Assembly (NCBI GenBank): GCA_046349215.1
Contig: JAXMCV010000003.1
Coordinates: 124,001 to 188,000, forward strand
From: JAJXWB01 sp046349215
GTDB lineage: Bacteria; Pseudomonadota; Alphaproteobacteria; Rhizobiales; Beijerinckiaceae
DNA length: 64,000 nt
Direction of reading: 5' to 3'
Made by a program: the position numbers and the translations under genes
Notes under the pieces: model-generated
What the model was told of the DNA's origin: nothing
The model's input: the letters and a program-made list of their open reading frames with translations, nothing else
Databases searched by the model: none
In this document: positions 24,046 to 33,184 of the stretch, piece after piece
Position numbering within the stretch: the stretch's first letter is position 1
How the letters are laid out: each line of letters begins with the position of its first letter

Positions 24046-25856
24046 GCGCCGGTCGAACCGGTGACGCTGCGCCTGGCTTCGGGCGCCGCAGCCGGTTCGT
24101 CGCCGAACTGCGCCTCGAAATATTCGCGATAGGCGGGATCGCGCGCCAGCAGTTCGGCGTGGCGGCCCTGCGCGACGATGCGGCCGTGGTCCATCACCAC
24201 GACCTGGTCGGCGGCGAGGATCGTCTGCAGGCGATGGGCGATGACGATGGTCGTGCGGCCGGCGCGCAGGGCGTCGAGCGCGCGGCGCACCTCGCGCTCG
24301 GATTCGGCGTCGAGCGCGGCGGTCGGCTCGTCGAGCACGAGAACCGGCGCGTCCTTCAGCATGGCGCGGGCGATGGCGATGCGCTGCTTCTGTCCGCCCG
24401 ACAGCGACGTACCCATTTCGCCGACGTCGGTGTCGTAGCCGTCGTGGAAGCCGCGCACGAAATCGTCGACATAGGCGCGCCGCGCCGCCAGCATGATTTC
24501 ATCCTCGCTGGCGCCTATGCGGCCGAGCGCGATGTTGTCGCGGATCGACGTCTGGAACAGGAATACGTCCTGCGGCACGTAGGCGATGGATTCGCGCACC
24601 GACGCGAGCGCCACTGTCGCAATGTCCTGGCCGTCGACGAGGATGCGGCCGGAGGTCGGCGCGTAGAACCGCTGCAGCAGCGCGACTGTCGTCGACTTGC
24701 CGGCGCCGGAATGGCCGACCAGCGCCGTGGTGCGGCCGGGAGCGATGACGAGGTCGATGTTATCGAGCGCGGGTTCGTCCGGCCGGTAGGAAAAGCAGAC
24801 GCGCTCGAAGACGATGCGGCCCTCGCCGACCTGCAGGCGCGGCAGGCCGGGGACGGGCGCCTCGACGGGCGGACGGTCCAGCACCTCGTACACCAGCCGC
24901 GCATTGGCGAGGTTCTGCTGCATCTCGAGATGGACGCGGGCCAGCCTTTTGCCCGGCTCGTAGGCCATCAGCATGGCGACGACGAAGGAGAAGAAGGCGC
25001 CGGCATCGGCGCTGGCGACGGTGACGCGCCACGAACCGTAGAAGAGGATCACGGCGATCGCCATGCCCGCCAGGAAATCGGCGAGCGGGCTGGCGAGCGC
25101 CATGCGCACCGCGGCGCGATCGGCGGCGCGCGCCACATCCAGAACCGCGTGTCCCATGCGGGCGCGCATCTCGTCCTCCAGACCGAAGGACTTGACGATC
25201 GAAATGCCCTGCATCGTCTCCTGCAGGCTTTTCAGCATCTGCGCGGAACCGTCGAACGAGCGCCGCGCCAGACGCCGCACGGCGCCGATCAGCGCGCCGA
25301 GGCCGAAGCCGGCGACCGGCATGATGGAGACGGCGATCAAAGCCAGCGCCGTGTCCTGCACGAACATGACGACGATCAGGCAGAACAGCGTCATGCCGTC
25401 GCGCCCGACCGACAGCGCCGCCACCTGGAATGTGTCGCGGATGCTGCCCGTGGCGATGGCGAGACGCGCCAGCATCGCGCTGGAATGGCCGTCGCGCAGC
25501 CATGCGATGTCCTGGTCGAGCAGTCGGTCGAACAGACGCAACTGCATGTTGGCGGTGATGCGCGCGCCAGCCCGCGCCAGCAGGACCTGCGAGAAGTACG
25601 AGCAGACGCCGCGCACCGCGAACAGCATCGCCACGGCGCCCGACAGGACGCGCATGTTCCTCAGCCCGTCCTGCTCGACCATGTGGTTGAGCACGGGCTT
25701 CAGCAGGTAGGCGACCAGAGCCGTCGCCGCCGAGCCCACGCCCATGAAGACGAGAGCGGCGAGATAGGCGATCCCGTAGCGCCGGCCGTGGTCGAACACG
25801 AGCCGGCGAAGGATCTGGAAGCTGGTCGCCGGAAGTGGTTCGACGCTGGTCGTCAC
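24042..25856 (-). CDS. ABC exporter, fused membrane and ATPase domains (MsbA/LipA-exporter like)
   Basis: About 604 residues: a six-helix membrane domain (about 15-310) followed by an ATPase domain (about 335-580) with Walker A VGHSGAGKSTTVALLQ, signature LSGGQKQRIAIARAM, Walker B VLVLDEPTAALD and H-loop IVIAHRLQTI. It resembles MsbA-type lipid or drug exporters; the substrate cannot be read from sequence. The start is uncertain: I chose a GTG (VTTSVEPLPATS) because residues upstream of it look non-native, but the frame stays open for 31 more codons to an ATG. It acts as a homodimer in the inner membrane. Confidence 0.88.
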   Translation of the reverse strand: MTTSVEPLPATSFQILRRLVFDHGRRYGIAYLAALVFMGVGSAATALVAYLLKPVLNHMVEQDGLRNMRVLSGAVAMLFAVRGVCSYFSQVLLARAGARITANMQLRLFDRLLDQDIAWLRDGHSSAMLARLAIATGSIRDTFQVAALSVGRDGMTLFCLIVVMFVQDTALALIAVSIMPVAGFGLGALIGAVRRLARRSFDGSAQMLKSLQETMQGISIVKSFGLEDEMRARMGHAVLDVARAADRAAVRMALASPLADFLAGMAIAVILFYGSWRVTVASADAGAFFSFVVAMLMAYEPGKRLARVHLEMQQNLANARLVYEVLDRPPVEAPVPGLPRLQVGEGRIVFERVCFSYRPDEPALDNIDLVIAPGRTTALVGHSGAGKSTTVALLQRFYAPTSGRILVDGQDIATVALASVRESIAYVPQDVFLFQTSIRDNIALGRIGASEDEIMLAARRAYVDDFVRGFHDGYDTDVGEMGTSLSGGQKQRIAIARAMLKDAPVLVLDEPTAALDAESEREVRRALDALRAGRTTIVIAHRLQTILAADQVVVMDHGRIVAQGRHAELLARDPAYREYFEAQFGDEPAAAPEARRSVTGSTGA

Positions 25857-25988
25857 GGCCCGACTTGCTTGGCTTCGCTCGCCTTCGAGGCCTAGGACCT
25901 CGCAGCGGCGCAAACAAGGCGAAAGCCGGCGACCGTCGCATTTCGGCAACGGGCGTTGTCGGGATGCATCACTTTTGCGCCCGACGCT

Positions 25989-26270
25989 CTACCAGCGCGC
26001 GCTCCAGCGCGGTCCGCCCCGGAACAGGCGGATGATCAGCAGGAGCACGACCGCGCCGAGCGTGGCATTGACGATGGCGGCCACCAGTCCGGCGCCGAGA
26101 TGCACGCCGAGACGCGGCAGCAGCGCGGCGCCGATGAAGGCGCCGACGACGCCGACCAGGATGTCGCCGATCAGGCCGAAGCCCGCGCCGCGCACCAGCT
26201 GGCCGGACAGCCATCCGGCGACCAGGCCGACCAGAATCGTGACGATGAGCCCCTCGTTGGACATATGCAT
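25989..26270 (-). CDS. GlsB/YeaQ/YmgE family stress-response membrane protein
   Basis: A 93-residue protein with three predicted membrane helices: GLIVTILVGLVAGWLSGQLV, FGLIGDILVGVVGAFIGAAL and GLVAAIVNATLGAVVLLLII. The glycine spacing is typical of the transglycosylase-associated/YeaQ family, small inner-membrane proteins often induced by general stress; their biochemical role is not known. GGAGG lies seven bases before the ATG, which decides this start (MHMSNEG). A second ATG two codons in is possible. An EcfG-like promoter candidate sits upstream. Confidence 0.88.
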   Translation of the reverse strand: MHMSNEGLIVTILVGLVAGWLSGQLVRGAGFGLIGDILVGVVGAFIGAALLPRLGVHLGAGLVAAIVNATLGAVVLLLIIRLFRGGPRWSARW

Positions 26271-26304
26271 GAGAATTCCTCCCGGAAATCGTCTCCCGCC
26301 CTGA

Positions 26305-26330
26305 AACCGCGAGCGGGGCCAAGCCGTTCC
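26305..26330 (-). promoter_or_regulatory. Candidate general-stress (EcfG-type) promoter for the GlsB-like gene
   Basis: On the minus strand GGAAC is followed after 16 bases by CGGTT, close to the alphaproteobacterial EcfG pattern GGAAC-N16/17-CGTT. The -10 element has one extra G. Transcription would start about 28 bases before the GlsB-like ATG. The general-stress role of this family makes the match plausible. Confidence 0.4.
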
Positions 26331-26354
26331 CGGGAGCCCCAAAGGAGCGACGAA

Positions 26355-26792
26355 ATGACGAGACGCGAGATCGAACCGGACATGCCCGAAATCGCCGTCG
26401 ACAAGGTCTGCTTCGTCGTCGCCAAGGCGCACGAATTGCTCGCCGTCGACGAGGGCGAAACCCCGGATGCGTCCAACCCGGCCGACGACCGGGACAGGGC
26501 GGCGCTGACGGACGAGGCGGTTGCGCCCAACCGTCGCGAATTCGTCGAATTCGTCGCTGCGCTCGACGCCGACGAACAGAATGCGCTTGTGGCGCTCGCC
26601 TGGATCGGCCGGGGCGATTTCGAGCCTGCGGACTGGCGCGCGGCGGTCGCGGAAGCCGCCGGACGGCGCGAAACCTCGACCGCCCGATACCTGCTCGGCA
26701 TGCCGCTCCTGCCCGACTATCTCGAGGACGCCCTGTCGGCTTTCGACCGCTCCTGCGGCGATTTCATCGAACGCGAGGCGCCGGGCGCCTGA
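26355..26792 (+). CDS. DUF3775 domain-containing protein
   Basis: A 145-residue soluble, acidic protein of the DUF3775 family, common in alphaproteobacteria and of unknown function. Family landmarks are AVDKVCFVVAKAHELLA near the N-terminus, EFVEFVAALDADEQNALVAL in the middle, AWIGRGDF, and the C-terminal YLLGMPLLPDYLEDALSAF. An AAAGGAG ribosome binding site precedes the ATG. It is divergent from the GlsB-like gene and convergent with the ABC-F gene, three bases apart. Confidence 0.85.
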   Translation: MTRREIEPDMPEIAVDKVCFVVAKAHELLAVDEGETPDASNPADDRDRAALTDEAVAPNRREFVEFVAALDADEQNALVALAWIGRGDFEPADWRAAVAEAAGRRETSTARYLLGMPLLPDYLEDALSAFDRSCGDFIEREAPGA

Positions 26793-26795
26793 TTC

Positions 26796-28601
26796 TCAGC
26801 CCTCGATTTCCTCGCGCAGCATTTCCAGTTCGAGCCAGCGATCCTCGGCGGCGGCAAGATCGCTCTCGACCTTCGCCAGCGCGGCGGAGGCCTGTTCGAA
26901 TTTCTTCGGTTCGCGCGAAAAGAGATCGGGATCGGCGAGGATCGCCTGCGCCTTGTCGCGCAGCGCGCGCAGGCGGTCCATCTCCGCCGGCAGCGTTTCG
27001 AGCGCGCGTTTCTCGTTGAAATTCAGCTTGCGTTTCGGCTTGTCGTCGCGCGCGCGCGGCTCGGCCTTCGGTTTCGGCGCGGCGACCTGCTCCGAAACGC
27101 GCGCCGACACGCCCGAGCCGCGCTGCGCCACCATGTCGGAATAGCCGCCGGCATATTCGATCCACGCGCCGTCGCCTTCCGAGACGAGGACGGAGGTCGC
27201 GACGCGATCGAGAAAGTCGCGGTCGTGGCTGACGACGAGTACGGTGCCCGGATAATCGGCGAGCATTTCCTCGACGAGATCGAGCGTCTCGAGATCGAGA
27301 TCGTTGGTCGGTTCGTCGAGCACGAGGAAGTTCGAGGGCAGCGACAGGGCGCGGGCCAGCATGAGACGCGCCCGCTCGCCGCCGGACAGCCGCGACACCG
27401 GCGTGCGCGCCTGTTCTGGGCGGAACAGGAAGTCCTGCATGTAGCCGACGACGTGTTTCTTCTTGCCTGCGACCTCGACCCAGTCGCCGCCGCCGCCGGT
27501 GAGAAAATTCTGCAATGTGTCGTTGGGATCGAGCGCGGCGCGCTTCTGGTCGAGGCTCGCCATCTCGACATTTGCGCCGAGTTTCGCGCGGCCGGAATCG
27601 GGCGCGAGTTCGCCGGTGAGGAGATTGACCAGCGTCGTCTTGCCGGCGCCGTTGGCGCCGACGAGTCCGAGCCGGTCGCCGCGCAGCACGCGCAGCGAAA
27701 GATTCCTGACGATCGGCCTGTCGCCCCAGCTCTTGGACAGGCCTTCGGCGTCGACGACGAGGCGGCCGGACAATTGCGCCTCGCTGACTTCGAGATTGAC
27801 GGTCGAATCGGGTCTTCGCGCCTCGCGCTTGCGGCGTCGCAATTCGCCGAGTTCGGCCATGCGCCGCATGTTGCGCTTGCGCCGGCCGCTGACGCCGTAG
27901 CGCACCCAATGTTCTTCCGCCACGATCTTGCGGCCGAGCTTGTGCGCGGCCGCTTCTTCCTCTTCCAGAAGCTTGTCGCGCCAGGCTTCGAATTCGCCGA
28001 AGCCACGGTCGAGGCGGCGCGTCGCGCCGCGGTCGAGCCAGACCGTGGCGCGCGAAAGATTCTGCAGGAAACGCCGGTCGTGGCTGACGATGACGAGCGC
28101 GCCGCGCGCCTGTTTCAGCTCGTCTTCCAGCCATTCGATGGCCGGAAGATCGAGATGGTTGGTCGGTTCGTCAAGCAGCAGGATGTCGGGATCGGGCGCG
28201 AGCGCCCGGGCGAGCGCGGCGCGGCGCGCCTCGCCGCCCGAAAGGGTCGCGGGATCTTCGGCGCCCGTCATGCCGAGCCGTTCCAGCAGGTAGCGGGCGC
28301 GATGCGGATCGTCGGTCGGACCGAGACCGGCCTCGACCCAGGACAGGACGTCTGCGTGGCCGGAAAAATCCGGTTCCTGCGCGAGGTAGCGCACGCTGGT
28401 CCCCGGTTGCAGGAAGCGCTGGCCGCCGTCGGCTTCCAGCGCGCCGGCCGCGATCTTCAGCAGCGTCGACTTGCCCGAGCCATTGCGCCCGACGAGACAG
28501 ATCCGGTCGCCGGCCTCGACAGCGAGCTCGGCGCCTTCGAGCAGCGGCGCGCCGCCGAGGGTGAGCATTGTATTCTGGAGATGGAGAAGCGGCGGGGCCA
28601 T
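26796..28601 (-). CDS. ABC-F family ATPase (Uup-like)
   Basis: A 601-residue soluble protein with two ATPase domains and no membrane part. Domain 1 has VGRNGSGKSTLLK and LSGGEARRAALARAL. The interdomain linker (about 225-280, basic, RRRKREARRPDST) follows. Domain 2 has VGANGAGKTTLVN, LSGGERARLMLARAL and FLVLDEPTNDLD. The C-terminus (about 530-600) is a charged coiled coil as in Uup, which acts in ribosome-related or replication/recombination processes. It is the Uup rather than EttA type because of that tail and the 601-residue length. Followed by an MFS gene 39 bases upstream on the same strand. Confidence 0.93.
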   Translation of the reverse strand: MAPPLLHLQNTMLTLGGAPLLEGAELAVEAGDRICLVGRNGSGKSTLLKIAAGALEADGGQRFLQPGTSVRYLAQEPDFSGHADVLSWVEAGLGPTDDPHRARYLLERLGMTGAEDPATLSGGEARRAALARALAPDPDILLLDEPTNHLDLPAIEWLEDELKQARGALVIVSHDRRFLQNLSRATVWLDRGATRRLDRGFGEFEAWRDKLLEEEEAAAHKLGRKIVAEEHWVRYGVSGRRKRNMRRMAELGELRRRKREARRPDSTVNLEVSEAQLSGRLVVDAEGLSKSWGDRPIVRNLSLRVLRGDRLGLVGANGAGKTTLVNLLTGELAPDSGRAKLGANVEMASLDQKRAALDPNDTLQNFLTGGGGDWVEVAGKKKHVVGYMQDFLFRPEQARTPVSRLSGGERARLMLARALSLPSNFLVLDEPTNDLDLETLDLVEEMLADYPGTVLVVSHDRDFLDRVATSVLVSEGDGAWIEYAGGYSDMVAQRGSGVSARVSEQVAAPKPKAEPRARDDKPKRKLNFNEKRALETLPAEMDRLRALRDKAQAILADPDLFSREPKKFEQASAALAKVESDLAAAEDRWLELEMLREEIEG

Positions 28602-28640
28602 GGCGAGGGGGTTTGGCCCATCGCCATGGCCGAAGCAAGC

Positions 28641-29972
28641 CTACTTGTGCGCGCCGTCCTCGAGGCTGGAATCATGGCCCAGCGCCACGACGAGCAGGCC
28701 GGCGGCGATCATGAAGCCGCCGATGACCGCCACCGACAGCGCATTGGCGCCGGTCTGGTCGACGACGATCTTCATGGCGAGCGCATTGTCCTTGATCCAG
28801 CCGACCAGATAGGGGCCGACGAAGCCGCCGACATTGCCGATGGCGTTGATGAGCGCGATGCCGCCCGCCGCCGCCGTGCCTGTCAGCAGGGCCGTCGGCA
28901 AGGTCCAGAAGGTCGGCAGCGCGGCGAAGGTGCCGACGGAGCCGAGCGTCAGGAACAGCATCGCGATGTAGGGATTGCCCATGTAGGAGCCGACGATCAG
29001 TCCGAACCCGCCGAGGAAGGCCGGCAGGGCCACATGCCAGACGCGTTCGCGCGTGCGGTCGGAATGATGCGTCCACGGCACCATGACGAGAGCGCCCGCA
29101 AGGAACGGAATGGCCGCGACCCATCCGGTCTGCGCGATCGTCAGGCCGAAGGCCTTGATGATCTGCGGCGCCCAGAAGCCGAAACCGTAGAGGCCCGTGA
29201 CGATGCCGAAATAGACGAGCGCCAGTCCGAGCACGCGCGGATTTGTGAGCGCTTCGCCGAGCGTGAACTTGCGGATCGCCTCGCGGCTTTCGCGTTCGCC
29301 GGCCAGATGCGCGATGACCGCCTGCTTCTCCTCGACGGTCAGCCATTTCGCTTCGGCCGGGCCGTCGTCGAGATAGAACCAGACGATGATGCCGAAGAGG
29401 ATGGCCGGCAGCGCCTCGATGATGAACAGCCATTGCCAGGAGGCAAGGCCGCCGGTTCCCTCGAAAGCATTGAGGATCCAGCTCGACAACGGCGAACCGA
29501 TCGCAGACGACAGCGGCACCGCGACCATGAACATGCCGACGACCTTGGCCCGCTCGGCGGCCGTGTACCAATAGGTGAGATACAGGATGATGCCGGGGAA
29601 GAAGCCGGCCTCGGCGAGACCGAGCAGGAAGCGGACCGAGTAGAAGCTGATCTCGCCCTGCACCAGCGCCATGGCGGCGGAGATCAGGCCCCAGGTGATC
29701 ATGATGCGTGCGATCCAGATGCGCGCGCCGACCTTTTCCAGAAGCAGGTTAGAGGGCACCTCGAACAGGAAGTAACCGAGGAAGAAGATGCCGGCGCCCA
29801 GCCCGAAAACTTCGGCTGAAATCGCCAGATCCTTGCGGAATGTGAGCGCGGCGAAGCCGAGATTGACGCGATCGAGATAGGAAATGAAATAACAGACGAT
29901 CAGGAACGGAATGAGCCGTTTCGCGATCTTCGCCGACGCGCTCTGCGCGGCTGTTTGCGGCGTGGTCGCCAT
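28641..29972 (-). CDS. MFS transporter, anion:cation symporter-like
   Basis: A 443-residue major facilitator with 12 predicted helices. It starts with an alanine/threonine-rich tail and then LIPFLIVCYFISYLDRVNLGF, a pattern typical of the ACS family (tartrate, phthalate, galactarate and similar organic anions). RFLLGLAEAGFFPGIILYLT and YWYTAAERAKVVGMF are also family blocks. The exact substrate is unknown. It lies on the same strand as the ABC-F gene and divergent from the MsrQ-like gene; no catabolic genes adjoin it. Confidence 0.9.
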   Translation of the reverse strand: MATTPQTAAQSASAKIAKRLIPFLIVCYFISYLDRVNLGFAALTFRKDLAISAEVFGLGAGIFFLGYFLFEVPSNLLLEKVGARIWIARIMITWGLISAAMALVQGEISFYSVRFLLGLAEAGFFPGIILYLTYWYTAAERAKVVGMFMVAVPLSSAIGSPLSSWILNAFEGTGGLASWQWLFIIEALPAILFGIIVWFYLDDGPAEAKWLTVEEKQAVIAHLAGERESREAIRKFTLGEALTNPRVLGLALVYFGIVTGLYGFGFWAPQIIKAFGLTIAQTGWVAAIPFLAGALVMVPWTHHSDRTRERVWHVALPAFLGGFGLIVGSYMGNPYIAMLFLTLGSVGTFAALPTFWTLPTALLTGTAAAGGIALINAIGNVGGFVGPYLVGWIKDNALAMKIVVDQTGANALSVAVIGGFMIAAGLLVVALGHDSSLEDGAHK

Positions 29973-30102
29973 GATTGTCTCCTTGCCCGGGGGCCTGCGC
30001 TTTCTGAAAGGAGCGTCTGGCCGCGGTCACGCCATCACGAGCTTGTGAGCGAGGCAAGGGGATTCTTGCAACCGGCGCTGCAATGGCGGCGTATTGAAAT
30101 CG

Positions 30103-30999
30103 ATGAGCAACAATTTTCTCTCCTCTCTTGCGCTGTGGCGCGACCGCTCGGGCGCCTTTTCTCCACCACGCGCGCTGGCGCTGGCGCTCGCCATTGCGCC
30201 GGCCCTGCCGCTGTTCTGGCGCATTGCGACGCATGACCTCGGCGCGCGGCCGCTGACGGAAATCTCCCACGTCACAGGCCTTTGGGCGATAAGGCTGCTG
30301 GCCGCGACGCTCGCCGTCACGCCGCTGATCGCGCTGTTGCGCCGACCGCGGCTTGCGCCGGCGCGCCGCATTCTCGGAGTCGCGGTTTTTGTCTGGATGA
30401 TGGCTCACTTCCTGGCCTTCGTGGCCGACAAGACGTTCGATCCGGTCGTTCTCGCGCGCGAGATCGTGCTGCGCATCTACCTGCTGATCGGCATGGTGGC
30501 GCTGCTGATGCTGGGCGCGCTGGCCGCGACCTCGACAGACGGCATGATCGCGCGGCTCGGCGCCGAGCGCTGGCGCAGGCTGCACCTGCTCGTCTATCCG
30601 ATCGCCATTCTCGGCCTTGCGCATTATTTCATGCAATCGAAGCAGGATGTCTCGGCGCCGACGGCGCTGTCCGGCGTGTTCCTGCTGCTGGGCCTGATGC
30701 GCGTGGCGCGACGTTTCGGCGCGCAGCTCACGCCGCTCGTCGCGCTCGGCCTCGCGATCGCCGCGACGCTCGCAACGGCGCTTGCGGAAGCAATCTACAT
30801 CGCCGTCAAGTTCGGCGCGCCGCTGACGGCTGCGCTGCAGTCCGACATCGACTTCTCCTACGAGATCCGTCCGTGCTGGCTGCCGCTCGGCATCGGAACG
30901 ATCATGGCGGTCGCCGGCTTCGTGCGCGCCCGGATGCAGGGCGAGGACGCGCGCGCAAAGCGCGCCGCCGAACCTATCTCTTCAGCACGTCCGCGTTGA
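30103..30999 (+). CDS. MsrQ-like haem membrane protein (ferric reductase-like domain)
   Basis: A 298-residue membrane protein with about seven or eight helices and the ferric-reductase-like pattern of MsrQ/YedZ: DLGARPLTEISHVTGLWAIR, then LAVTPLIALLRRP, and candidate haem histidines in MAHFLAFVADK, RLHLLVYPIAIL and GLAHYFMQSKQ. MsrQ passes electrons to the periplasmic methionine sulfoxide reductase MsrP. No msrP gene lies in the window, and the protein is longer than usual at its C-terminus (helices at about 215-285), so another partner is possible. I prefer the ATG (MSNNFLSS) to a TTG three codons upstream. Confidence 0.75.
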   Translation: MSNNFLSSLALWRDRSGAFSPPRALALALAIAPALPLFWRIATHDLGARPLTEISHVTGLWAIRLLAATLAVTPLIALLRRPRLAPARRILGVAVFVWMMAHFLAFVADKTFDPVVLAREIVLRIYLLIGMVALLMLGALAATSTDGMIARLGAERWRRLHLLVYPIAILGLAHYFMQSKQDVSAPTALSGVFLLLGLMRVARRFGAQLTPLVALGLAIAATLATALAEAIYIAVKFGAPLTAALQSDIDFSYEIRPCWLPLGIGTIMAVAGFVRARMQGEDARAKRAAEPISSARPR

Positions 31000-31945
31000 G
31001 CACACGCAGCGGCTTTCCGTCTAGGAAGGCGCGAATGTTCTCGACCGTTTCAGTGTAATAGGTCTGGTAGACCTCGCGCGTCACGAAGCCCTGGTGCGGC
31101 GACAGGACGACATTCTCCAGAGAGCGCAAAGGATGCGTCGGCGGCAGGGGCTCGATGTCATAGACGTCGAGGCCGACGGCGGCGATCTTCCTGGCGCGCA
31201 TCGCCTCGATCATGTCGGCCTCGTTGACCAGCGGTCCGCGCGACGTGTTGATGAGCACCGCGTGCTTCTGCATCCAGCCGAATTCCTGCGCCGCGACGAC
31301 GTTGCGGCTGCGATCGCCGAGCACGAGGTGCAGCGAGATCACGTCGCTGGTGCTGAACAATGTCTTCTTGTCGACGAGAGTCGCGCCGAATTCCGCGGCG
31401 GTCTCGGCCTTCATGTTCTGGCTCCAGGCCTGCACCTTCATGCCGAAAGCCTGCGCCAGTCGCGCGACGCGGCCGCCGATGCGGCCGAGGCCGACGACGC
31501 CCAGCGTGCGGCCTTCCAGGCTCATGCCGAGTTCGGTCTGCCACAGGCCGTTGCGCATGGCGCGATCCTCGCGCGTGAGATTGCGGGCGGCAGCCAGCAT
31601 CAGCGCGAAGCAGATTTCGACCGTCGTGGCGACAGAATTGCCGCTCGACGTATGCGAGACGACGATGCCGCGCTTCGTGGCGCCGGCCTGGTCGAGCAGG
31701 CGGTGATGGCCGCCGGTGATGCAGATCAGCTTCAGTTTCGGCAGGCGCGCCAGCAGCGATTCCGGCAGTTCCATGCGCTCGCGCATCGTGCAGAGCACGT
31801 CGAAGGGCGCGAGTTTCGCGACCGTGTCCTCTTCGTTCAGGAACGGCTTGTCGAAGACTGTGATCGAGGCGCCGGGAATGCTCTTCCAGTCGGCGAGCGA
31901 CAGCGCGACGTTCTGGTAATCGTCCGTGATGGCGATGGCGATCAT
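30974..31945 (-). CDS. D-2-hydroxyacid dehydrogenase family protein
   Basis: A 323-residue NAD(P)-dependent dehydrogenase. The NAD-binding motif is GVVGLGRIGGRVARLAQAF, and the catalytic residues are Arg in INTSRGPLVNEADM, Glu near DVYDIEPLPP and His in LSPHQGFVTREVY. It resembles glyoxylate/hydroxypyruvate-type and phosphoglycerate dehydrogenase-like enzymes; the substrate cannot be fixed. In serine-cycle methylotrophs hydroxypyruvate reductase belongs to this family, but this protein is not clearly that enzyme. GGAGGA before the ATG decides the start. It overlaps the end of the convergent MsrQ-like gene by 26 bases. Confidence 0.9.
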   Translation of the reverse strand: MIAIAITDDYQNVALSLADWKSIPGASITVFDKPFLNEEDTVAKLAPFDVLCTMRERMELPESLLARLPKLKLICITGGHHRLLDQAGATKRGIVVSHTSSGNSVATTVEICFALMLAAARNLTREDRAMRNGLWQTELGMSLEGRTLGVVGLGRIGGRVARLAQAFGMKVQAWSQNMKAETAAEFGATLVDKKTLFSTSDVISLHLVLGDRSRNVVAAQEFGWMQKHAVLINTSRGPLVNEADMIEAMRARKIAAVGLDVYDIEPLPPTHPLRSLENVVLSPHQGFVTREVYQTYYTETVENIRAFLDGKPLRVLNADVLKR

Positions 31946-31961
31946 GCGGGCTCCTCCAAAG

Positions 31962-32040
31962 TCCTTGCGAGGAGCGCAGCGACGAAGCAATCCAGGGTCG
32001 GGACCGGACCCTGGATTGCTTCGCTGCGCTCGCAATGACG
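31962..32040. repeat. Dispersed palindromic intergenic repeat (GCAATCCAGG type)
   Basis: Two long complementary arms meet around a few central bases: the left arm runs from TTGCGAGGAGCGCAGCGACG through GAAGCAATCCAGGGTC, and the right arm begins GACCCTGGATTGCTTCG and ends CTCGCAATGACG. It would fold into a long hairpin in RNA. This form (TTGCGAGGAGCG, GCAATCCAGG) is familiar as a highly repeated element between genes in Bradyrhizobium and relatives. Copy number in this genome cannot be seen here. Confidence 0.85.
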
Positions 32041-32060
32041 GGCAATCTTCATCTGCGCTG

Positions 32061-33038
32061 TCAGAACGTCAGGACGATCTTGCCGAAATGCGCATTGGCG
32101 CGCATGTGCGCGAAGGCGGCGTCGGCGTCCTCGAATGCGAAGGTGCGGTCGATCGGCAGGCGCAGGCGGCCGGCCTCGACGGCCGGCAGGAGATCGGCGC
32201 GCATGAGGCGAACGATCTCGCGCACTTCCTCGGCGCTGCGCGTGCGAAAAGTGACGCCGACATAATCGATGCGCTTCATCGCATGCAGGTCGAAATCGAA
32301 TTCGCCCTTCATGCCGCCGAGTCGCCCGACATTGACGATGCGGCCGAGCACGCGCGCGGCGCGCATGTTGTCGTTCGCGACATAGCCGGAAATCTGGTCG
32401 ACGATCAGGTCGACGCCCTTGCCGCCCGTCGCCTTCAGGACTTCGTCGACCCATTGCGGATCGCGGGAATCGAGGGCGAGATCCGCACCGAAATCCTTGA
32501 GCTTCGCGCGGCGTTCGGGATTTGTGGACGTGCCGATCACGAGGCCGGCGCCCATTTCCTTCGCGATCATCTGCGCCATCAGGCCGACGCCGGAACTCGC
32601 GCCCTGGATGAGGACGACGTCGCCCTTCTTCAGCCGGCCGGCGGTGACGAGCGCATTGTGCATCGTCTGAAGCGCGACAGGCAGCGTCGTCGCTTCCGAA
32701 AAGCTCATGTTGCCTTTCGCCGGGATTTTCGTGGCGCGGCCGGCGTCGGTGACGACGAATTCGGCCAGCGCATGGCGGGCCGAACACAGGACGCGGTCGC
32801 CGACGGCGAAACCGGTCACGCCCGCGCCGAGGCTCTCCACCTCGCCCGCGCATTCCAGCCCAACGATGGCGCCGGCGCCGCCGACCGCGCCATGCTGATG
32901 ACCAGCGAGCACGAGCAGGTCCGCGCGATTGAGCGCGGCGGCCTTCGTCCGCACGCGGATTTCGCCGGGTCCCGGCGCGGGCGTCTCGACTTCGCCGACG
33001 GCTGCCTTGTTCTTATCGGCGACGATTGTGGCGCGCAT
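32061..33038 (-). CDS. Quinone oxidoreductase-like (zinc-independent MDR family) protein
   Basis: A 325-residue medium-chain dehydrogenase/reductase of the NADPH:quinone oxidoreductase type. The N-terminal part contains AAALNRADLLVLAGHQ, the NADPH domain has VVLIQGASSGVGLMAQMIA, and the C-terminus FAFEDADAAFAHMRANAHFGK is a family tail. The zinc ligands of alcohol dehydrogenases are absent. An AAGGAG ribosome binding site is directly before the ATG. A dispersed repeat lies on each side of the gene. The physiological substrate is unknown. Confidence 0.88.
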   Translation of the reverse strand: MRATIVADKNKAAVGEVETPAPGPGEIRVRTKAAALNRADLLVLAGHQHGAVGGAGAIVGLECAGEVESLGAGVTGFAVGDRVLCSARHALAEFVVTDAGRATKIPAKGNMSFSEATTLPVALQTMHNALVTAGRLKKGDVVLIQGASSGVGLMAQMIAKEMGAGLVIGTSTNPERRAKLKDFGADLALDSRDPQWVDEVLKATGGKGVDLIVDQISGYVANDNMRAARVLGRIVNVGRLGGMKGEFDFDLHAMKRIDYVGVTFRTRSAEEVREIVRLMRADLLPAVEAGRLRLPIDRTFAFEDADAAFAHMRANAHFGKIVLTF

Positions 33039-33050
33039 GTTTGTCTCCTT

Positions 33051-33180
33051 GCCCCCTCCCACCCCTCCCCCGCTTCGCGGGAGAGGGAGAGATCGCTGCG
33101 CTCGATACATTAGTGACCACGCATGTCTGCCGTCCCCTCTCCCGCGAGCGCAGCGAGCGGGGGAGGGAAAGGGAGGGGGC
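33051..33180. repeat. Dispersed C-rich/G-rich palindromic repeat, copy 1
   Basis: A C-rich arm (CCCCTCCCACCCCTCCCC, then CGCTTCGCGGGAGAGGGAGA) and a complementary G-rich arm (CCCTCTCCCGCGAGCG then GGGGAGGGAAAGGGAGGGGG) are separated by about 40 bases. A second copy lies at 63623-63754 between trpB and trpF. Both lie between genes on the minus strand. This is a mobile-looking intergenic element of the REP or MITE kind; no open reading frame is inside. Confidence 0.8.
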
Positions 33181-33184
33181 TATC

